A DNA stretch of 64,000 nt from Pedobacter yulinensis (lineage in GTDB: Bacteria; Bacteroidota; Bacteroidia; Sphingobacteriales; Sphingobacteriaceae). Where the stretch lies: NCBI RefSeq assembly GCF_003029735.1, contig NZ_KZ686271.1:1-64000 (forward strand), given 5' to 3'. The notes under the pieces are model-generated. The model ran no database searches and was not told the origin of the DNA. It saw only the letters and a program-made list of their open reading frames with translations. Each line of letters begins with the position of its first letter. Position 1 is the stretch's first letter. Shown piece by piece: positions 27,016-35,543 of the stretch. Made by a program: the position numbers and the translations under genes.

Positions 27016-27942
27016 ATGAAAACGATTCTCGTTACCGGAAGCAATGGCTTGCTTGGGCAAAAGATCAGTGCGGTTCATGCTTTGAAACCGAAGTCCAGGC
27101 TCGTAGCCACATCAAGAGGTCCTGACCGGTTCAAGGCAGGCAATACCTATATATATGAAGAACTGGATCTTCTTGACCCTCAGCGCGTCGAAACGGTGCT
27201 CGGCCTGTACCGGCCTGATGTGGTGATCCATACGGCAGCTGTGACGAATGCAGATACCTGCGCCGAGCAACCGGAGTTATGCGACCGCATGAATATAGAA
27301 GCGGTGGCACAGCTGGTTCAATTGTGCGCCCGCAAGGGCATTCACCTGGTTTATCTGAGTACCGATTTCGTCTTTGATGGCCAGAGTGGTCCATACCGGG
27401 AATCTGACCAGCCCAACCCGCTGAGCCATTACGGTGGCTCTAAACTGGCTGCAGAAAAATTGGTATCTGCCATGCAAGGTCCCTGGACCGTGGTGCGGAC
27501 TGTACTGGTATACGGGGTTCTTCGCGACATGAGCCGGAGCAACCTGGTGCTTTGGGCAAAAGAATCGCTGGAGGCAGGCAGGAACATTCGTGTGGTGAAT
27601 GATCAATGGCGCACACCGACACTTGCCGAAGATCTGGCTGCCGCCTGCCTGGAGATTGCTGAACGGGGCCTCCAGGGAATATACCACATTAGCGGTGAGG
27701 AATTTATCAGCATCGCGCAAATGGTACGGCGTGTGGCACAGTTCTGGTCGCTCGATGAGGGGCTTATTACGGAAGTCCCCTCGTCGGTATTCGTGCAGCC
27801 GGCGAAACGGCCAATGCGAACCGGTTTTATTGTGGATAAGGCTGCGGCCGATTTTGGTTACCGGCCCCATCGTCTAGAAGAAGGACTTGCCGTTGTGGCC
27901 AGACAGTTGTCAGAAATGGGTATACCGAACCTATCTGCCTGA
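27016..27942 (+). CDS. SDR-family NAD(P)-dependent oxidoreductase, RfbD-like
   Basis: 308 residues of the extended short-chain dehydrogenase group. The nucleotide-binding motif is TGSNGLLGQK at residues 7-16, the catalytic pair is YGGSKLAAE (YxxxK) at about 140, and HTAAVTNADTCAEQPE with YLSTDFVFDG are typical of the dTDP-4-dehydrorhamnose reductase (RmlD) group. It may make a deoxysugar for surface glycans. No other sugar-nucleotide genes lie nearby, so the substrate is uncertain. It is divergent from atpD. Confidence 0.85.
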   Translation: MKTILVTGSNGLLGQKISAVHALKPKSRLVATSRGPDRFKAGNTYIYEELDLLDPQRVETVLGLYRPDVVIHTAAVTNADTCAEQPELCDRMNIEAVAQLVQLCARKGIHLVYLSTDFVFDGQSGPYRESDQPNPLSHYGGSKLAAEKLVSAMQGPWTVVRTVLVYGVLRDMSRSNLVLWAKESLEAGRNIRVVNDQWRTPTLAEDLAAACLEIAERGLQGIYHISGEEFISIAQMVRRVAQFWSLDEGLITEVPSSVFVQPAKRPMRTGFIVDKAAADFGYRPHRLEEGLAVVARQLSEMGIPNLSA

Positions 27943-27976
27943 AAAAGCGCAGCTTGTAAAAAAGTTTAAAATTTCC

Positions 27977-28007
27977 TTTGCAAAAAGAATTGCAAGCATT
28001 ACTTTTG
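27977..28007 (+). promoter_or_regulatory. promoter of tRNA-Arg
   Basis: TTTG at 27977-27980, a 19-nt spacer and TACTTTTG at 28000-28007: a perfect match to the Bacteroidota consensus. It lies 22 nt before the tRNA. Confidence 0.75.
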
Positions 28008-28029
28008 CAGTCCGTTAGGAAACGGAAAC

Positions 28030-28106
28030 GGACTTGTAGCTCAATTGGATAGAGCATCTGACTACGGATCAGAAGGTTAGGGGTTCGACTCCCTTCAAGT
28101 TCACCA
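28030..28106 (+). tRNA. tRNA-Arg (anticodon ACG)
   Basis: A full cloverleaf of 77 nt. The acceptor stem is GGACTTG with CAAGTTC (one G-U pair); U8 and A9 are in place; D-arm GCTC...GAGC; anticodon stem TCTGA/TCAGA around loop CTACGGA with anticodon ACG (A34 likely edited to inosine, reading CGU/CGC/CGA); variable loop AGGTT; T-arm AGGGG-TTCGACT-CCCTT. The CCA end is encoded. Confidence 0.97.
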
Positions 28107-28115
28107 ACAGAGTAC

Positions 28116-28147
28116 AAAGCCTTGCTGCCAAACGCAGGAAGGCTTTT
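28116..28147 (+). terminator. intrinsic terminator after tRNA-Arg
   Basis: AAAGCCTT at 28116-28123 pairs with AAGGCTTT at 28139-28146, with a short inner TGC/GCA helix. It sits only 21 nt before adk. Confidence 0.75.
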
Positions 28148-28167
28148 AACATTTAAAGACAACCTTG

Positions 28168-28749
28168 ATGCTTAACTTAGTTCTCTTTGGGCCTCCGGGT
28201 GCAGGCAAAGGCACCCAATCTCAAAAACTGATCGATAAATATCAATTGATCCACATTTCAACCGGCGATCTTTTCCGCGCTCATATCACCAACCAAACCG
28301 ATCTTGGCAAAAAAGTCAGCGAACTGATTGCAAATGGCGAGCTGGTGCCAGACGAGATCACTATTGCAATGCTTGAAGAAGAGGCAGACAGGAACAAAGA
28401 TGCGAAAGGCTTTATTTTTGACGGATTTCCGCGTACTGTTGCCCAGGCGCAGGCACTTGACCTGTTTCTGATTAGCAAAGAAACCAAAATTACAGGCGTC
28501 ATTGCGCTCGATGTTGATCAGGATGAATTGTCCAGGCGCATTGCTGAGCGCAAAAAGATCAGCAACCGGGCCGATGACGATGCTGAAAAGCTCAAAAGAC
28601 GCATCGACGAATATTTTTCAAAAACCGTACAGGTTCTTCCCTATTATGAAGAGCAGGGTAAACTGACCAAAGTGAACGGAATAGGCGAAATTGACGCTAT
28701 TTTCGCGTCGCTTTGTGCTGTTATTGACAGTTACCAAATCAATCCATAG
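28168..28749 (+). CDS. adk: adenylate kinase
   Basis: 193 residues, the short type without a zinc-binding LID insert. It balances AMP, ADP and ATP. P-loop GPPGAGKGTQ at 7-16, AMP-binding region HISTGDLFR, FIFDGFPRTVAQA and the short LID around ISNRADDDAEKLKRRI. Start chosen at the ATG 28168; the TTG just before is not needed. obgE follows after 31 nt, so the two are probably one unit. Confidence 0.97.
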   Translation: MLNLVLFGPPGAGKGTQSQKLIDKYQLIHISTGDLFRAHITNQTDLGKKVSELIANGELVPDEITIAMLEEEADRNKDAKGFIFDGFPRTVAQAQALDLFLISKETKITGVIALDVDQDELSRRIAERKKISNRADDDAEKLKRRIDEYFSKTVQVLPYYEEQGKLTKVNGIGEIDAIFASLCAVIDSYQINP

Positions 28750-28780
28750 TTCGGTTCGCCGTTCTTAAAGCCAGTATTGC

Positions 28781-29791
28781 ATGTCCCAGGGTTCAAACTT
28801 TGTAGATTACGTAAAGATTTGCTGCCGGTCGGGCAAGGGCGGTGCCGGCTCTGCACACCTGCACCGGGACAAACATACATCGATGGGTGGCCCTGATGGG
28901 GGCGATGGCGGTCGCGGGGGGCATATTATTTTGCGCGGCAATGCACAGTTCTGGACGCTACTCCACTTAAAATATCGTAAACATATTATTGCCGAAGACG
29001 GGCAACCGGGCGGCAGCGGTCACAAGTTCGGAAAGCAAGGCAAGGATGAAATCCTGGATGTTCCGCTCGGAACAATCGCTAAGAACGCTGAAACCGGAGA
29101 GGTGCTGTTCGAGATTACCGAAGACGGTGAAACGCGGGTGCTGACCGCAGGCGGACGAGGCGGCCTGGGTAATGCCCATTTCAAAACGGCTACTTTACAG
29201 ACGCCGCGTTTCTCACAACCCGGCGAGCCCGGACTTGAAGAATGGATGATCCTTGAACTGAAGGTCCTTGCAGATGTTGGCCTGGTTGGATTTCCCAACG
29301 CCGGCAAGTCTACTTTGCTGTCTGTGGTTTCTGCAGCCAAACCTGAAATAGCAGATTACCCCTTTACAACGCTTGTTCCAAACCTGGGTATCGTTTCTTA
29401 CCGTAACCACAAGTCATTTGTCATGGCCGATATTCCCGGCATCATTGAAGGCGCATCAAAAGGCAAAGGTCTGGGTTACCGTTTTCTCCGGCATATTGAA
29501 CGGAACGCGGTGCTGCTGTTTATGGTTCCTGCAGATACACACCGTACCATTGCAGAAGAATACGAGATCTTAAAGTCTGAACTTCGGGATTATAATCCTG
29601 AACTGATGCAGAAACCCCACTTGCTGGCCGTTACGAAATCAGATATGCTTGATGAAGAGCTGCGCGAGGAAATGAAGGCGCAGCTCCCGCCCATGCCTGT
29701 AATTTTTATCTCATCTGTTACCCAGAAAGGCATTCCGGAGCTCAAAGATATGCTTTGGCAGGCCATCAATACCCCGGCTGCGACCAATTAA
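28781..29791 (+). CDS. obgE: Obg-family ribosome-assembly GTPase
   Basis: 336 residues. The N-terminal Gly-rich OBG domain (to about 160) has [27 protein letters not shown] repeats; the G domain has G1 [10 protein letters not shown]3 [12 protein letters not shown]4 AVTKSDM and G5 ISSVTQKG. The extra C-terminal OCT domain found in some Obg proteins is absent. It acts in 50S subunit assembly. Its stop overlaps that of the converging S24 repressor gene by 4 bp. Confidence 0.97.
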   Translation: MSQGSNFVDYVKICCRSGKGGAGSAHLHRDKHTSMGGPDGGDGGRGGHIILRGNAQFWTLLHLKYRKHIIAEDGQPGGSGHKFGKQGKDEILDVPLGTIAKNAETGEVLFEITEDGETRVLTAGGRGGLGNAHFKTATLQTPRFSQPGEPGLEEWMILELKVLADVGLVGFPNAGKSTLLSVVSAAKPEIADYPFTTLVPNLGIVSYRNHKSFVMADIPGIIEGASKGKGLGYRFLRHIERNAVLLFMVPADTHRTIAEEYEILKSELRDYNPELMQKPHLLAVTKSDMLDEELREEMKAQLPPMPVIFISSVTQKGIPELKDMLWQAINTPAATN

Positions 29792-30441
29792 ATCAGGTTT
29801 CGTGTAATTTTCCCTTTTATAATATACAGGGCAGCAATGCTGTCCCGGTCTATCGTCACGTCCTGCCCGTGCGCTGCGTTGCATGAACGTAGAATGACTT
29901 TGGCCGGATCAGGATGTTCCTGCAGAAACCGGATACACCGCAGGTCGTTTGCTTTCTTATTTGTAATAATTAGGTAAGCTTCTCCCCATACCAGTACATC
30001 GCGGTTCCATATCTCCTTTACAGCAATGATATCGCCGGCTGAATAAGCCGGGTGCATGCTGTTGCCAAAAACCGGCAGGTAGGCTGAACAATCGTTAAAA
30101 GGTTTGTAGTTCACATAATATATGGGCTCGCGCTCCATCATTTGCAGGTTTTCTGAAGCCAATTCTTCAATGTCTATGTCGTAATAAGGAATGCCTTCCT
30201 TTTCGGTTACCGGCCGTGTGGGCTGTTCATTGAAGACCGGCCCTTCACCGGTTTCAAGCCAGAGTTTACTGACGTGGTGTATCAATGCGAGCCTGTCTTT
30301 GATGGCGCTTGAAACGCCTACGCGCTTGCGAAGGATATCTGACAACGAACCAGATTTGATGTTGATCGAATCAGCGAAATCTTTTTGTGTATTGAAGCCG
30401 AGTTTGCCAAGCAGGAACTTTACACGTTCATTTGGAGTCAT
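29788..30441 (-). CDS. XRE HTH / S24 peptidase-like repressor
   Basis: 217 residues from the ATG at 30441 ([12 protein letters not shown]); an upstream start at 30516 would add a poor 25-residue extension. Residues 1-65 are a lambda-repressor-like HTH ([20 protein letters not shown]). Residues ~105-217 are an S24/LexA-like domain with the serine in [12 protein letters not shown]. The general-base Lys of LexA, expected in an I/V-K-R-I/F-type strand, seems replaced: the strand reads LRCIRFL. So self-cleavage may be lost. The gene is divergent from the 30575 gene and probably represses that promoter; a TTCGAA palindrome lies in the spacer. No phage genes surround it. Confidence 0.85.
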   Translation of the reverse strand: MTPNERVKFLLGKLGFNTQKDFADSINIKSGSLSDILRKRVGVSSAIKDRLALIHHVSKLWLETGEGPVFNEQPTRPVTEKEGIPYYDIDIEELASENLQMMEREPIYYVNYKPFNDCSAYLPVFGNSMHPAYSAGDIIAVKEIWNRDVLVWGEAYLIITNKKANDLRCIRFLQEHPDPAKVILRSCNAAHGQDVTIDRDSIAALYIIKGKITRNLI

Positions 30442-30495
30442 AGGGATATGTTTATAAGTTTTAAGAAAAAAATTTTTTGATTTAAGTATTTCGAA

Positions 30496-30503
30496 TAACT
30501 TTG
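30496..30503 (+). promoter_or_regulatory. -7 box of the promoter for the unknown / HEPN gene pair
   Basis: TAACTTTG, a perfect TAnnTTTG match, 71 nt before the ATG at 30575. A T-rich TTTTTTG stretch at 30473-30479 can give the -33 part. TTCGAA, six bases upstream of the box region, is a small palindrome that may be part of an operator for the divergent S24 repressor. Confidence 0.5.
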
Positions 30504-30574
30504 TGTTTAAAGGCAAGTATATGAAATGAAAAGTAAATTTTAAAATTCTACACTTATTATTTAACTGTTAATTT

Positions 30575-31663
30575 ATGAAAACAAAAAGTATGCAGCAAGA
30601 AATGTATAGTCATGAGCTGCGCGAGGCAGCCGACTTGTTTTTTGAAGGGTCAGCGCTGAGGGTGTCAAAGCGCCTGTTGCAAACGCTGGTCCTCGCCGGC
30701 AGGCCAGGGGAAGAAGCGCATACAGGTCAACTTCCACTGTTTTTTCTACGGCTCAGGCACCTGCTTGAACGGCTTCCGGTGTTGCTCCGGTCGGGCGTAC
30801 GTCCGGGTCAGGTTTCCGGGCGCTTCAACAAGGCGTTCATGGACGGCTACCCTGGTGTGTTGCCGCCGGCGGCACAGTCTGCACCTGGCAGCTGGTTACG
30901 AAGTTTTCTCACATCGCGCCGAGTCAGGCAGCTTCATCGTGGCCTATCTGCGGGCATGTCAGCCCAGGCTGGTACCGTACGGCCGGCGTCAGGATTTAAA
31001 GTTTACAGGCAATTTGAACAATTGCTGGAGGCCTGCTGGCTGATCTGCCATCCCTACAAGCCTTACGCAAGCCGGGAAAGCTGTGTTCGCCTCTTCCAGT
31101 CAACCAGCCCGCTTGCCCTGACACCGAATGAGCAATCAAAGCCAGTGGCTGTCATCACGGCGTTCTTTTCCGGCTGGACGATCTTATCGGCGCAACGCGT
31201 TTTAAAACAGTGGTTTAAAGCGGCGCTGGCTCCCGGCTTTTGTGCCGATGAACGCCTGGCATCAGAGCTCCTTTTCTTCAGCAATGAACTAACCCGGGTA
31301 TTCGAGGCCGGTTACCTGGCTTTTCACGAGGAGGGGAAAAATTTTGTATCTGAATCAGATGCCCGGCTGATCACCGCGTTTCTGGATGGCGAGGCGCCCG
31401 AAGAGGCCGTCTGTATGATTCGCTTCAACGATCTGAACAGCCAGGAGCGCAGGAAGCTGCGGTCGCTGCTTTCTCTTACACGCATCCGGCAACTGCGTGC
31501 AGGTATGAACCACTGGCTTCAGGCTGCATTCAGCCGGTCTACATCGATCATTGAGCTTGACGAAGTATATATGTACCCGCAATTCGAAGCCATAGAGGCC
31601 ATACTGTTTGGTCTTTACCGGCTGGTTACCAGGGGGCAGGGGTGTGAAACGGTAAAAGCATAA
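30575..31663 (+). CDS. unknown protein of a two-gene unit with MNT-HEPN
   Basis: 362 residues, not recognised. It appears all-helical, rich in Arg, Leu and Ala, with no signal peptide and no membrane segment. Conspicuous parts are a central HPYKPYASRESC, an alternating hydrophobic helix AVITAFFSGWTIL and a C-terminal YPQFEAIEAILFGLYRLV. The first ~15 codons use AT-rich triplets and the rest is GC-rich. It is followed after only 5 nt by the MNT-HEPN gene, so both are made together, and it is divergent from an S24-type repressor. It might be a partner or antidote of the HEPN protein; this is inference from position. Confidence 0.6.
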   Translation: MKTKSMQQEMYSHELREAADLFFEGSALRVSKRLLQTLVLAGRPGEEAHTGQLPLFFLRLRHLLERLPVLLRSGVRPGQVSGRFNKAFMDGYPGVLPPAAQSAPGSWLRSFLTSRRVRQLHRGLSAGMSAQAGTVRPASGFKVYRQFEQLLEACWLICHPYKPYASRESCVRLFQSTSPLALTPNEQSKPVAVITAFFSGWTILSAQRVLKQWFKAALAPGFCADERLASELLFFSNELTRVFEAGYLAFHEEGKNFVSESDARLITAFLDGEAPEEAVCMIRFNDLNSQERRKLRSLLSLTRIRQLRAGMNHWLQAAFSRSTSIIELDEVYMYPQFEAIEAILFGLYRLVTRGQGCETVKA

Positions 31664-31668
31664 GCGTC

Positions 31669-32526
31669 ATGTCCGGCCACGAAGTGATTTGTATTGAGGC
31701 CCCAGTACCCTTGACTGAGTCGCTGCTCGCCGATGCGCCGGTACTGTCCCTTTGTCCTCCTGCGCTCCGCCCAGCCCTCAGGTTTATTGTGAGTCACCTG
31801 CCGGTGGGCTACATCTTCCTGGCCTGCACGCAGTCGGCGGCACCTCATTTGCTGGTTGTGTGCAACCCGCAATGCGAACATAAACTAACTGAACTAGAGC
31901 CTTTGGTCGAGCTGGCGCTCGTGTCCTGTCCGGTTTCTTTCACGCTGCACAGTTATTCGACCATCACAAACATGCTTGCGCAGGGTCATGTCTATTATTC
32001 GGGTTGTTGCCGGGTCAATAACCTGCTGTATATGAAAGCTGGCCTGGCGTTTCCCGCGCTATCGAACGGTCGTTATCAACAGGTGCTGCTGGCAGCAGGC
32101 CGCTTTGAGCAGGGAATCGGAAAGGCCTTGTCTTTCTATGAGCACGCAGCCTCGCAGTTGGAGTTGCCGCAACGCGGGCTTGCCGCCTTTTGCCTTCACC
32201 AGGCCTGCGAACAGAGCTTCCGGATCCTGTTTTTAAGTCTTCGGGGCCGAGAGCTGCGCAGCCATTCGCCGCGGGTGTTGTATCGGCACGCGCAAACGTT
32301 CGCCGCTTTCAGGGGTATATTCGGCAATGCGCCGGCCGAAGAACAACGCCTGCTTTCGCTGCTCGAAGAAGCCTATTCGGGTTCAAGATATGATGAAAGC
32401 TACCGCATCGGTCATACCGACCTGCTGAAACTCTTCGACGTGGTGGGCTTGGTCATTGGCCGTTGCTGCGACACTTTTTCAGGGTTCATTGACAATGCAC
32501 TGGCAGGCATGCGCTTTGAATCCTAA
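31669..32526 (+). CDS. degenerate nucleotidyltransferase (MNT) - HEPN fusion protein
   Basis: 285 residues. The N-terminal part (about 35-125) has the order of the MNT nucleotidyltransferases fused to HEPN domains in Bacteroidota (VGYIFLACTQ, HLLVVC, then PVSFTLHS and AQGHVYYSGCC), but the GS...DxD catalytic residues are missing. The C-terminal part (about 135-285) is a HEPN domain: FCLHQACEQSFRILFLSL followed by GRELRSH, which gives the Rx4-6H RNase motif (Arg194, His199), and LLEEAYSGSRYDESYRIG. HEPN proteins are often RNases in toxin-antitoxin, CRISPR and abortive infection systems. Its activity and target are unknown. Confidence 0.7.
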   Translation: MSGHEVICIEAPVPLTESLLADAPVLSLCPPALRPALRFIVSHLPVGYIFLACTQSAAPHLLVVCNPQCEHKLTELEPLVELALVSCPVSFTLHSYSTITNMLAQGHVYYSGCCRVNNLLYMKAGLAFPALSNGRYQQVLLAAGRFEQGIGKALSFYEHAASQLELPQRGLAAFCLHQACEQSFRILFLSLRGRELRSHSPRVLYRHAQTFAAFRGIFGNAPAEEQRLLSLLEEAYSGSRYDESYRIGHTDLLKLFDVVGLVIGRCCDTFSGFIDNALAGMRFES

Positions 32527-32625
32527 AAAAAGGCACAGACTGCCCAAAAACACAATTATCGCAGCCGGAAACGCTTTTTTACATAATACAGCCGAGGGTT
32601 TTTCGGGTGATGTGTGTAGATCTGC

Positions 32626-32633
32626 TAACTTTG
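32626..32633 (+). promoter_or_regulatory. -7 box of the gap promoter
   Basis: TAACTTTG, perfect match to TAnnTTTG, 16 nt before the gap start codon. TTTC at 32601-32604 is 21 nt upstream and may be a weak -33 box. Confidence 0.55.
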
Positions 32634-32648
32634 CGTCATTAACGGCAA

Positions 32649-33671
32649 ATGAGAATAGCAATCAATGGCTTCGGCCGCATCGGACGGGTTTTTCTTCGTC
32701 TGGCCATCGAGCAAGGTCTCGAGGTAGTGGCAATCAATGATCTGGGCTCTCCCGAATCTTTGGTTCATCTTTTTAAATATGACTCTGTTCATGGCGGTTT
32801 CAAAGGAACCCTGAGCTTTCGTGATGGAGCACTGCATGTTTCCGGCCGTGCCATACGCATTTTTTCTGAAGCGGAACCCGGGCGTTTGCCATGGGCAGCG
32901 TTGCAGGTCGACGTAGTTGTCGAGGCGACCGGGCGAAACCTGACGCGCGCCAAAGCCACCGCGCACCTGGATGCCGGTGCACGGAAGGTGCTCATTTCTG
33001 CGCCTGCTGCAGACCGCGATATTCCGATGGTTGTACTGGGTGTCAATGACAGCACAGCAGACCTGGACGCACCGGTGTTGTCGAATGCATCATGCACCAC
33101 CAATAATGTGGCTGCTATGATCAAAATCCTGGACGATACCTGGGGAATTACCGAAGGCTATATTACCACTGTGCATTCCATGACCGGCGATCAGAACCTG
33201 CACGATGCACACCACAAAGACCTGCGCCGTGCAAGGGCGGCTTCGGCCTCGATCATTCCAACCACGACCGGGGCGGCAAAGGCAATTACCCAGGTTTTTC
33301 CGCATCTCGACGGACGCCTGGGCGGAGCTGGCATTCGGGTGCCCGTGCTCAATGGATCCCTGACCGATTTTACCTGTATCCTGGTAAAACCGGCAACTGT
33401 AGTAGAAATCAATGAAGCATTTCGCGCCGCCGCCGCCGGCCCGCTTAAAGGCATTCTTGAATACACTGAAGACCCGATCGTCTCAGTCGACATCCTCGAT
33501 AACCCACATTCTTGTATATTTGACGCACAGCTCACCTCGGTGGTCGGCGACCTGGTTAAGGTTGTAGGTTGGTACGATAACGAGTATGGCTATTCAAGCC
33601 GTTTGGTCGATGTGTTGAAAAAGATACAGGACCGCGAAGCGTTTGGAACAAGGATTACAGATACATGGTAA
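32649..33671 (+). CDS. gap: glyceraldehyde-3-phosphate dehydrogenase
   Basis: 340 residues, normal length. It oxidises glyceraldehyde 3-phosphate with phosphate and NAD. NAD-binding INGFGRIGRVFLRLA at 4-18, the catalytic Cys in SNASCTTNNVAAM (about 150), HSMTGDQNLHDAHHKDLRRAR and the C-terminal WYDNEYGYSSRLVD. Asp in AINDLGS favours NAD over NADP. It overlaps the next gene by 7 bp; pgk follows, so this is a glycolytic operon. Confidence 0.96.
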   Translation: MRIAINGFGRIGRVFLRLAIEQGLEVVAINDLGSPESLVHLFKYDSVHGGFKGTLSFRDGALHVSGRAIRIFSEAEPGRLPWAALQVDVVVEATGRNLTRAKATAHLDAGARKVLISAPAADRDIPMVVLGVNDSTADLDAPVLSNASCTTNNVAAMIKILDDTWGITEGYITTVHSMTGDQNLHDAHHKDLRRARAASASIIPTTTGAAKAITQVFPHLDGRLGGAGIRVPVLNGSLTDFTCILVKPATVVEINEAFRAAAAGPLKGILEYTEDPIVSVDILDNPHSCIFDAQLTSVVGDLVKVVGWYDNEYGYSSRLVDVLKKIQDREAFGTRITDTW

Positions 33672-34096
33672 AATTTATCCCTGCTGAAGATACACTGCCC
33701 TTGCGCAGCCTGGTTTTAAGAAACGGTAAACCGCGGGAGCTATGCGTGTTTCCTGCAGATGAGGCTCCGGGGTCTTTTCATCTCGGCTGTCTGAAAGAGG
33801 GGCACATCGTATCGGTCGCGTCATTCTTCCCTGCGCAGCTGCATGCTTTCGAAGGCATGGGATACCAGTTGAGAGGCATGGCAACCCACCCCCAGCAAAG
33901 CGGCCGGGGATATGGTGCGGCGCTGCTGGATTTTGCCGCCAGCCACCTGGCCGCACTCGGCATTGATTATCTTTGGTGCAATGCCCGGGCAGCAGCGGTG
34001 GGTTTTTATACAAAAACGGGCTTTGAAGTGGTGTCGGCAGTGTTCGATGTTCCTCAGATCGGTCCGCATTACGAAATGAAGTTAAACCTAAAATAA
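33665..34096 (+). CDS. GNAT-family N-acetyltransferase
   Basis: 143 residues. The acetyl-CoA site is visible as [22 protein letters not shown] (R/Q-x-x-G-x-G/A type) at about 77-98, with a preceding beta-strand and a C-terminal [17 protein letters not shown]. The substrate is unknown. Wedged between gap and pgk (7-bp overlap and 5-nt spacer), so it is translated with them; this placement raises the chance that it acts on a metabolite or a protein of glycolysis, but nothing in the sequence proves this. Confidence 0.85.
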   Translation: MVKFIPAEDTLPLRSLVLRNGKPRELCVFPADEAPGSFHLGCLKEGHIVSVASFFPAQLHAFEGMGYQLRGMATHPQQSGRGYGAALLDFAASHLAALGIDYLWCNARAAAVGFYTKTGFEVVSAVFDVPQIGPHYEMKLNLK

Positions 34097-34101
34097 ATAC
34101 A

Positions 34102-35295
34102 ATGAATACGATTGATCAGTTTGATTTTAAGGATAAGAAGGCGCTGGTTCGGGTGGATTTTAACGTTCCCCTGGATGCCGATTTTAAGATCACAGACGAT
34201 AAACGGATGACGGCTGCGCTGCCTACCATTCAAAAGATACTGAAAGACGGCGGTTCCGTGATCCTGATGTCGCACCTCGGCAGACCCAAAGAAGGGCCCG
34301 CAGATAAATATTCCCTGAAACACATTCTGGGCGACCTTTCCCGGATGCTTGACCTTGAGGTGAAATTTGCCGCTGACTGTATAGGCGAGGAGGCTGCCAA
34401 ACTCGCAGCAAACCTCTACCCCGGACAAGTGCTGCTGCTTGAAAACCTGCGTTTTTATAAAGAAGAAGAAAAAGGCGACGCTGCGTTTGCGGAAAAATTG
34501 TCGAAACTCGGCGACGTTTATGTGAACGATGCCTTCGGAACAGCTCACCGTGCACATGCATCAACAGCGGTAATTGCGCAGTTTTTCCAGGGTGCCAGAT
34601 ACTTCGGATATTTGATGGCTGAGGAGTTGAAGAATGCAGAAAAGATATTAAACAACCCCGATCGTCCGTTTACCGCAATTATGGGCGGCGCTAAAGTGTC
34701 AGATAAAATTCTGCTGATCGAAAAATTACTTGAGAAAGTAGATAACCTGATCATTGGCGGGGGCATGGCTTATACGTTTGCAAAGGCGCAGGGCGGTACT
34801 ATTGGTACTTCGCTGCTCGAGGCAGATAAACAGGAATTGTCGCTGGAGCTGCTGAAAAAAGCGGAAGCGCGCGGCGTTAAGATCTTCCTTCCCATTGACA
34901 CAGTTGTTGCAGATAAGTTTGACAACGATGCCAGCCAGAAAGTGGCGCCTACCAAGGCGATCCCTGATGAATGGATGGGGCTTGATATCGGGCCGGAAAC
35001 GCGTGCCTTATTCGCAGATGTGATCAGCAAGTCAAAAACCGTACTCTGGAACGGGCCAATGGGCGTATTCGAAATGGCTAATTTTGAGCACGGTACGCGC
35101 GCCATTGCAGATGCGGTCGTAGGAGCTACCAACAACGGATCATTTACCATGATTGGCGGCGGCGACTCTGCAGCGGCTATTGCTAAATTTGGTCTCGAAG
35201 ACCAGGTAAGTTTTGTCTCTACTGGCGGGGGCGCTTTACTTGAATACATGGAGGGTAAAGAATTGCCTGGCGTTAAAGCAATCAACGAAAAATAG
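34102..35295 (+). CDS. pgk: phosphoglycerate kinase
   Basis: 397 residues. It makes ATP and 3-phosphoglycerate from 1,3-bisphosphoglycerate. Family features: [14 protein letters not shown] near the N-terminus, [30 protein letters not shown], and the nucleotide-binding [13 protein letters not shown] with [12 protein letters not shown] strong terminator follows. Third gene of the gap operon. Confidence 0.97.
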   Translation: MNTIDQFDFKDKKALVRVDFNVPLDADFKITDDKRMTAALPTIQKILKDGGSVILMSHLGRPKEGPADKYSLKHILGDLSRMLDLEVKFAADCIGEEAAKLAANLYPGQVLLLENLRFYKEEEKGDAAFAEKLSKLGDVYVNDAFGTAHRAHASTAVIAQFFQGARYFGYLMAEELKNAEKILNNPDRPFTAIMGGAKVSDKILLIEKLLEKVDNLIIGGGMAYTFAKAQGGTIGTSLLEADKQELSLELLKKAEARGVKIFLPIDTVVADKFDNDASQKVAPTKAIPDEWMGLDIGPETRALFADVISKSKTVLWNGPMGVFEMANFEHGTRAIADAVVGATNNGSFTMIGGGDSAAAIAKFGLEDQVSFVSTGGGALLEYMEGKELPGVKAINEK

Positions 35296-35341
35296 CGCAC
35301 CAGCATGGTGTTCTGTCAGGGTTTGCATCCTGACTCGTGAG

Positions 35342-35378
35342 GGCCGGCTAAAGCAAATGCTTTAGCCGGCCTTTTTTT
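35342..35378 (+). terminator. intrinsic terminator of gap-GNAT-pgk
   Basis: A 14-bp perfect stem (35342-35355 with 35358-35371) followed by seven T residues. Confidence 0.95.
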
Positions 35379-35473
35379 GGGACAAACTCCCACCTCGCCC
35401 CACCGTGTCTAAAGCGATTTTCAGGCGTTTCAGGGCCCGGTTCTCTGGCTTGAAAATTGTTAATAACTTTTTT

Positions 35474-35498
35474 GTGGTAAAAAGTGGTGTAAAGTGGG
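35474..35498 (+). promoter_or_regulatory. MraZ operator repeats upstream of mraZ
   Basis: Three direct repeats, GTGGT (35474), GTGGT (35484) and GTGGG (35494), exactly 10 bp apart, with a weaker GTGA at 35503. In E. coli MraZ represses its own promoter by binding TGGGN pentamers separated by 5-nt spacers; this array has the same periodicity. It lies directly upstream of a TACTTTTA -7 box (35509-35516), so MraZ bound here would cover the -33 region. Confidence 0.65.
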
Positions 35499-35508
35499 AG
35501 AAGTGATT

Positions 35509-35516
35509 TACTTTTA
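35509..35516 (+). promoter_or_regulatory. -7 box of the dcw cluster promoter
   Basis: TACTTTTA, seven of eight to the start of TAnnTTTG, 27 nt before mraZ and just after the MraZ repeats. Confidence 0.5.
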
Positions 35517-35543
35517 CACTAGATAAAAACTGCATAGACCGTA

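Noticed and set aside
29788..32526. Prophage carrying the S24 repressor
   Set aside because: No integrase, structural or lysis genes and no flanking repeats; neighbours are housekeeping genes.
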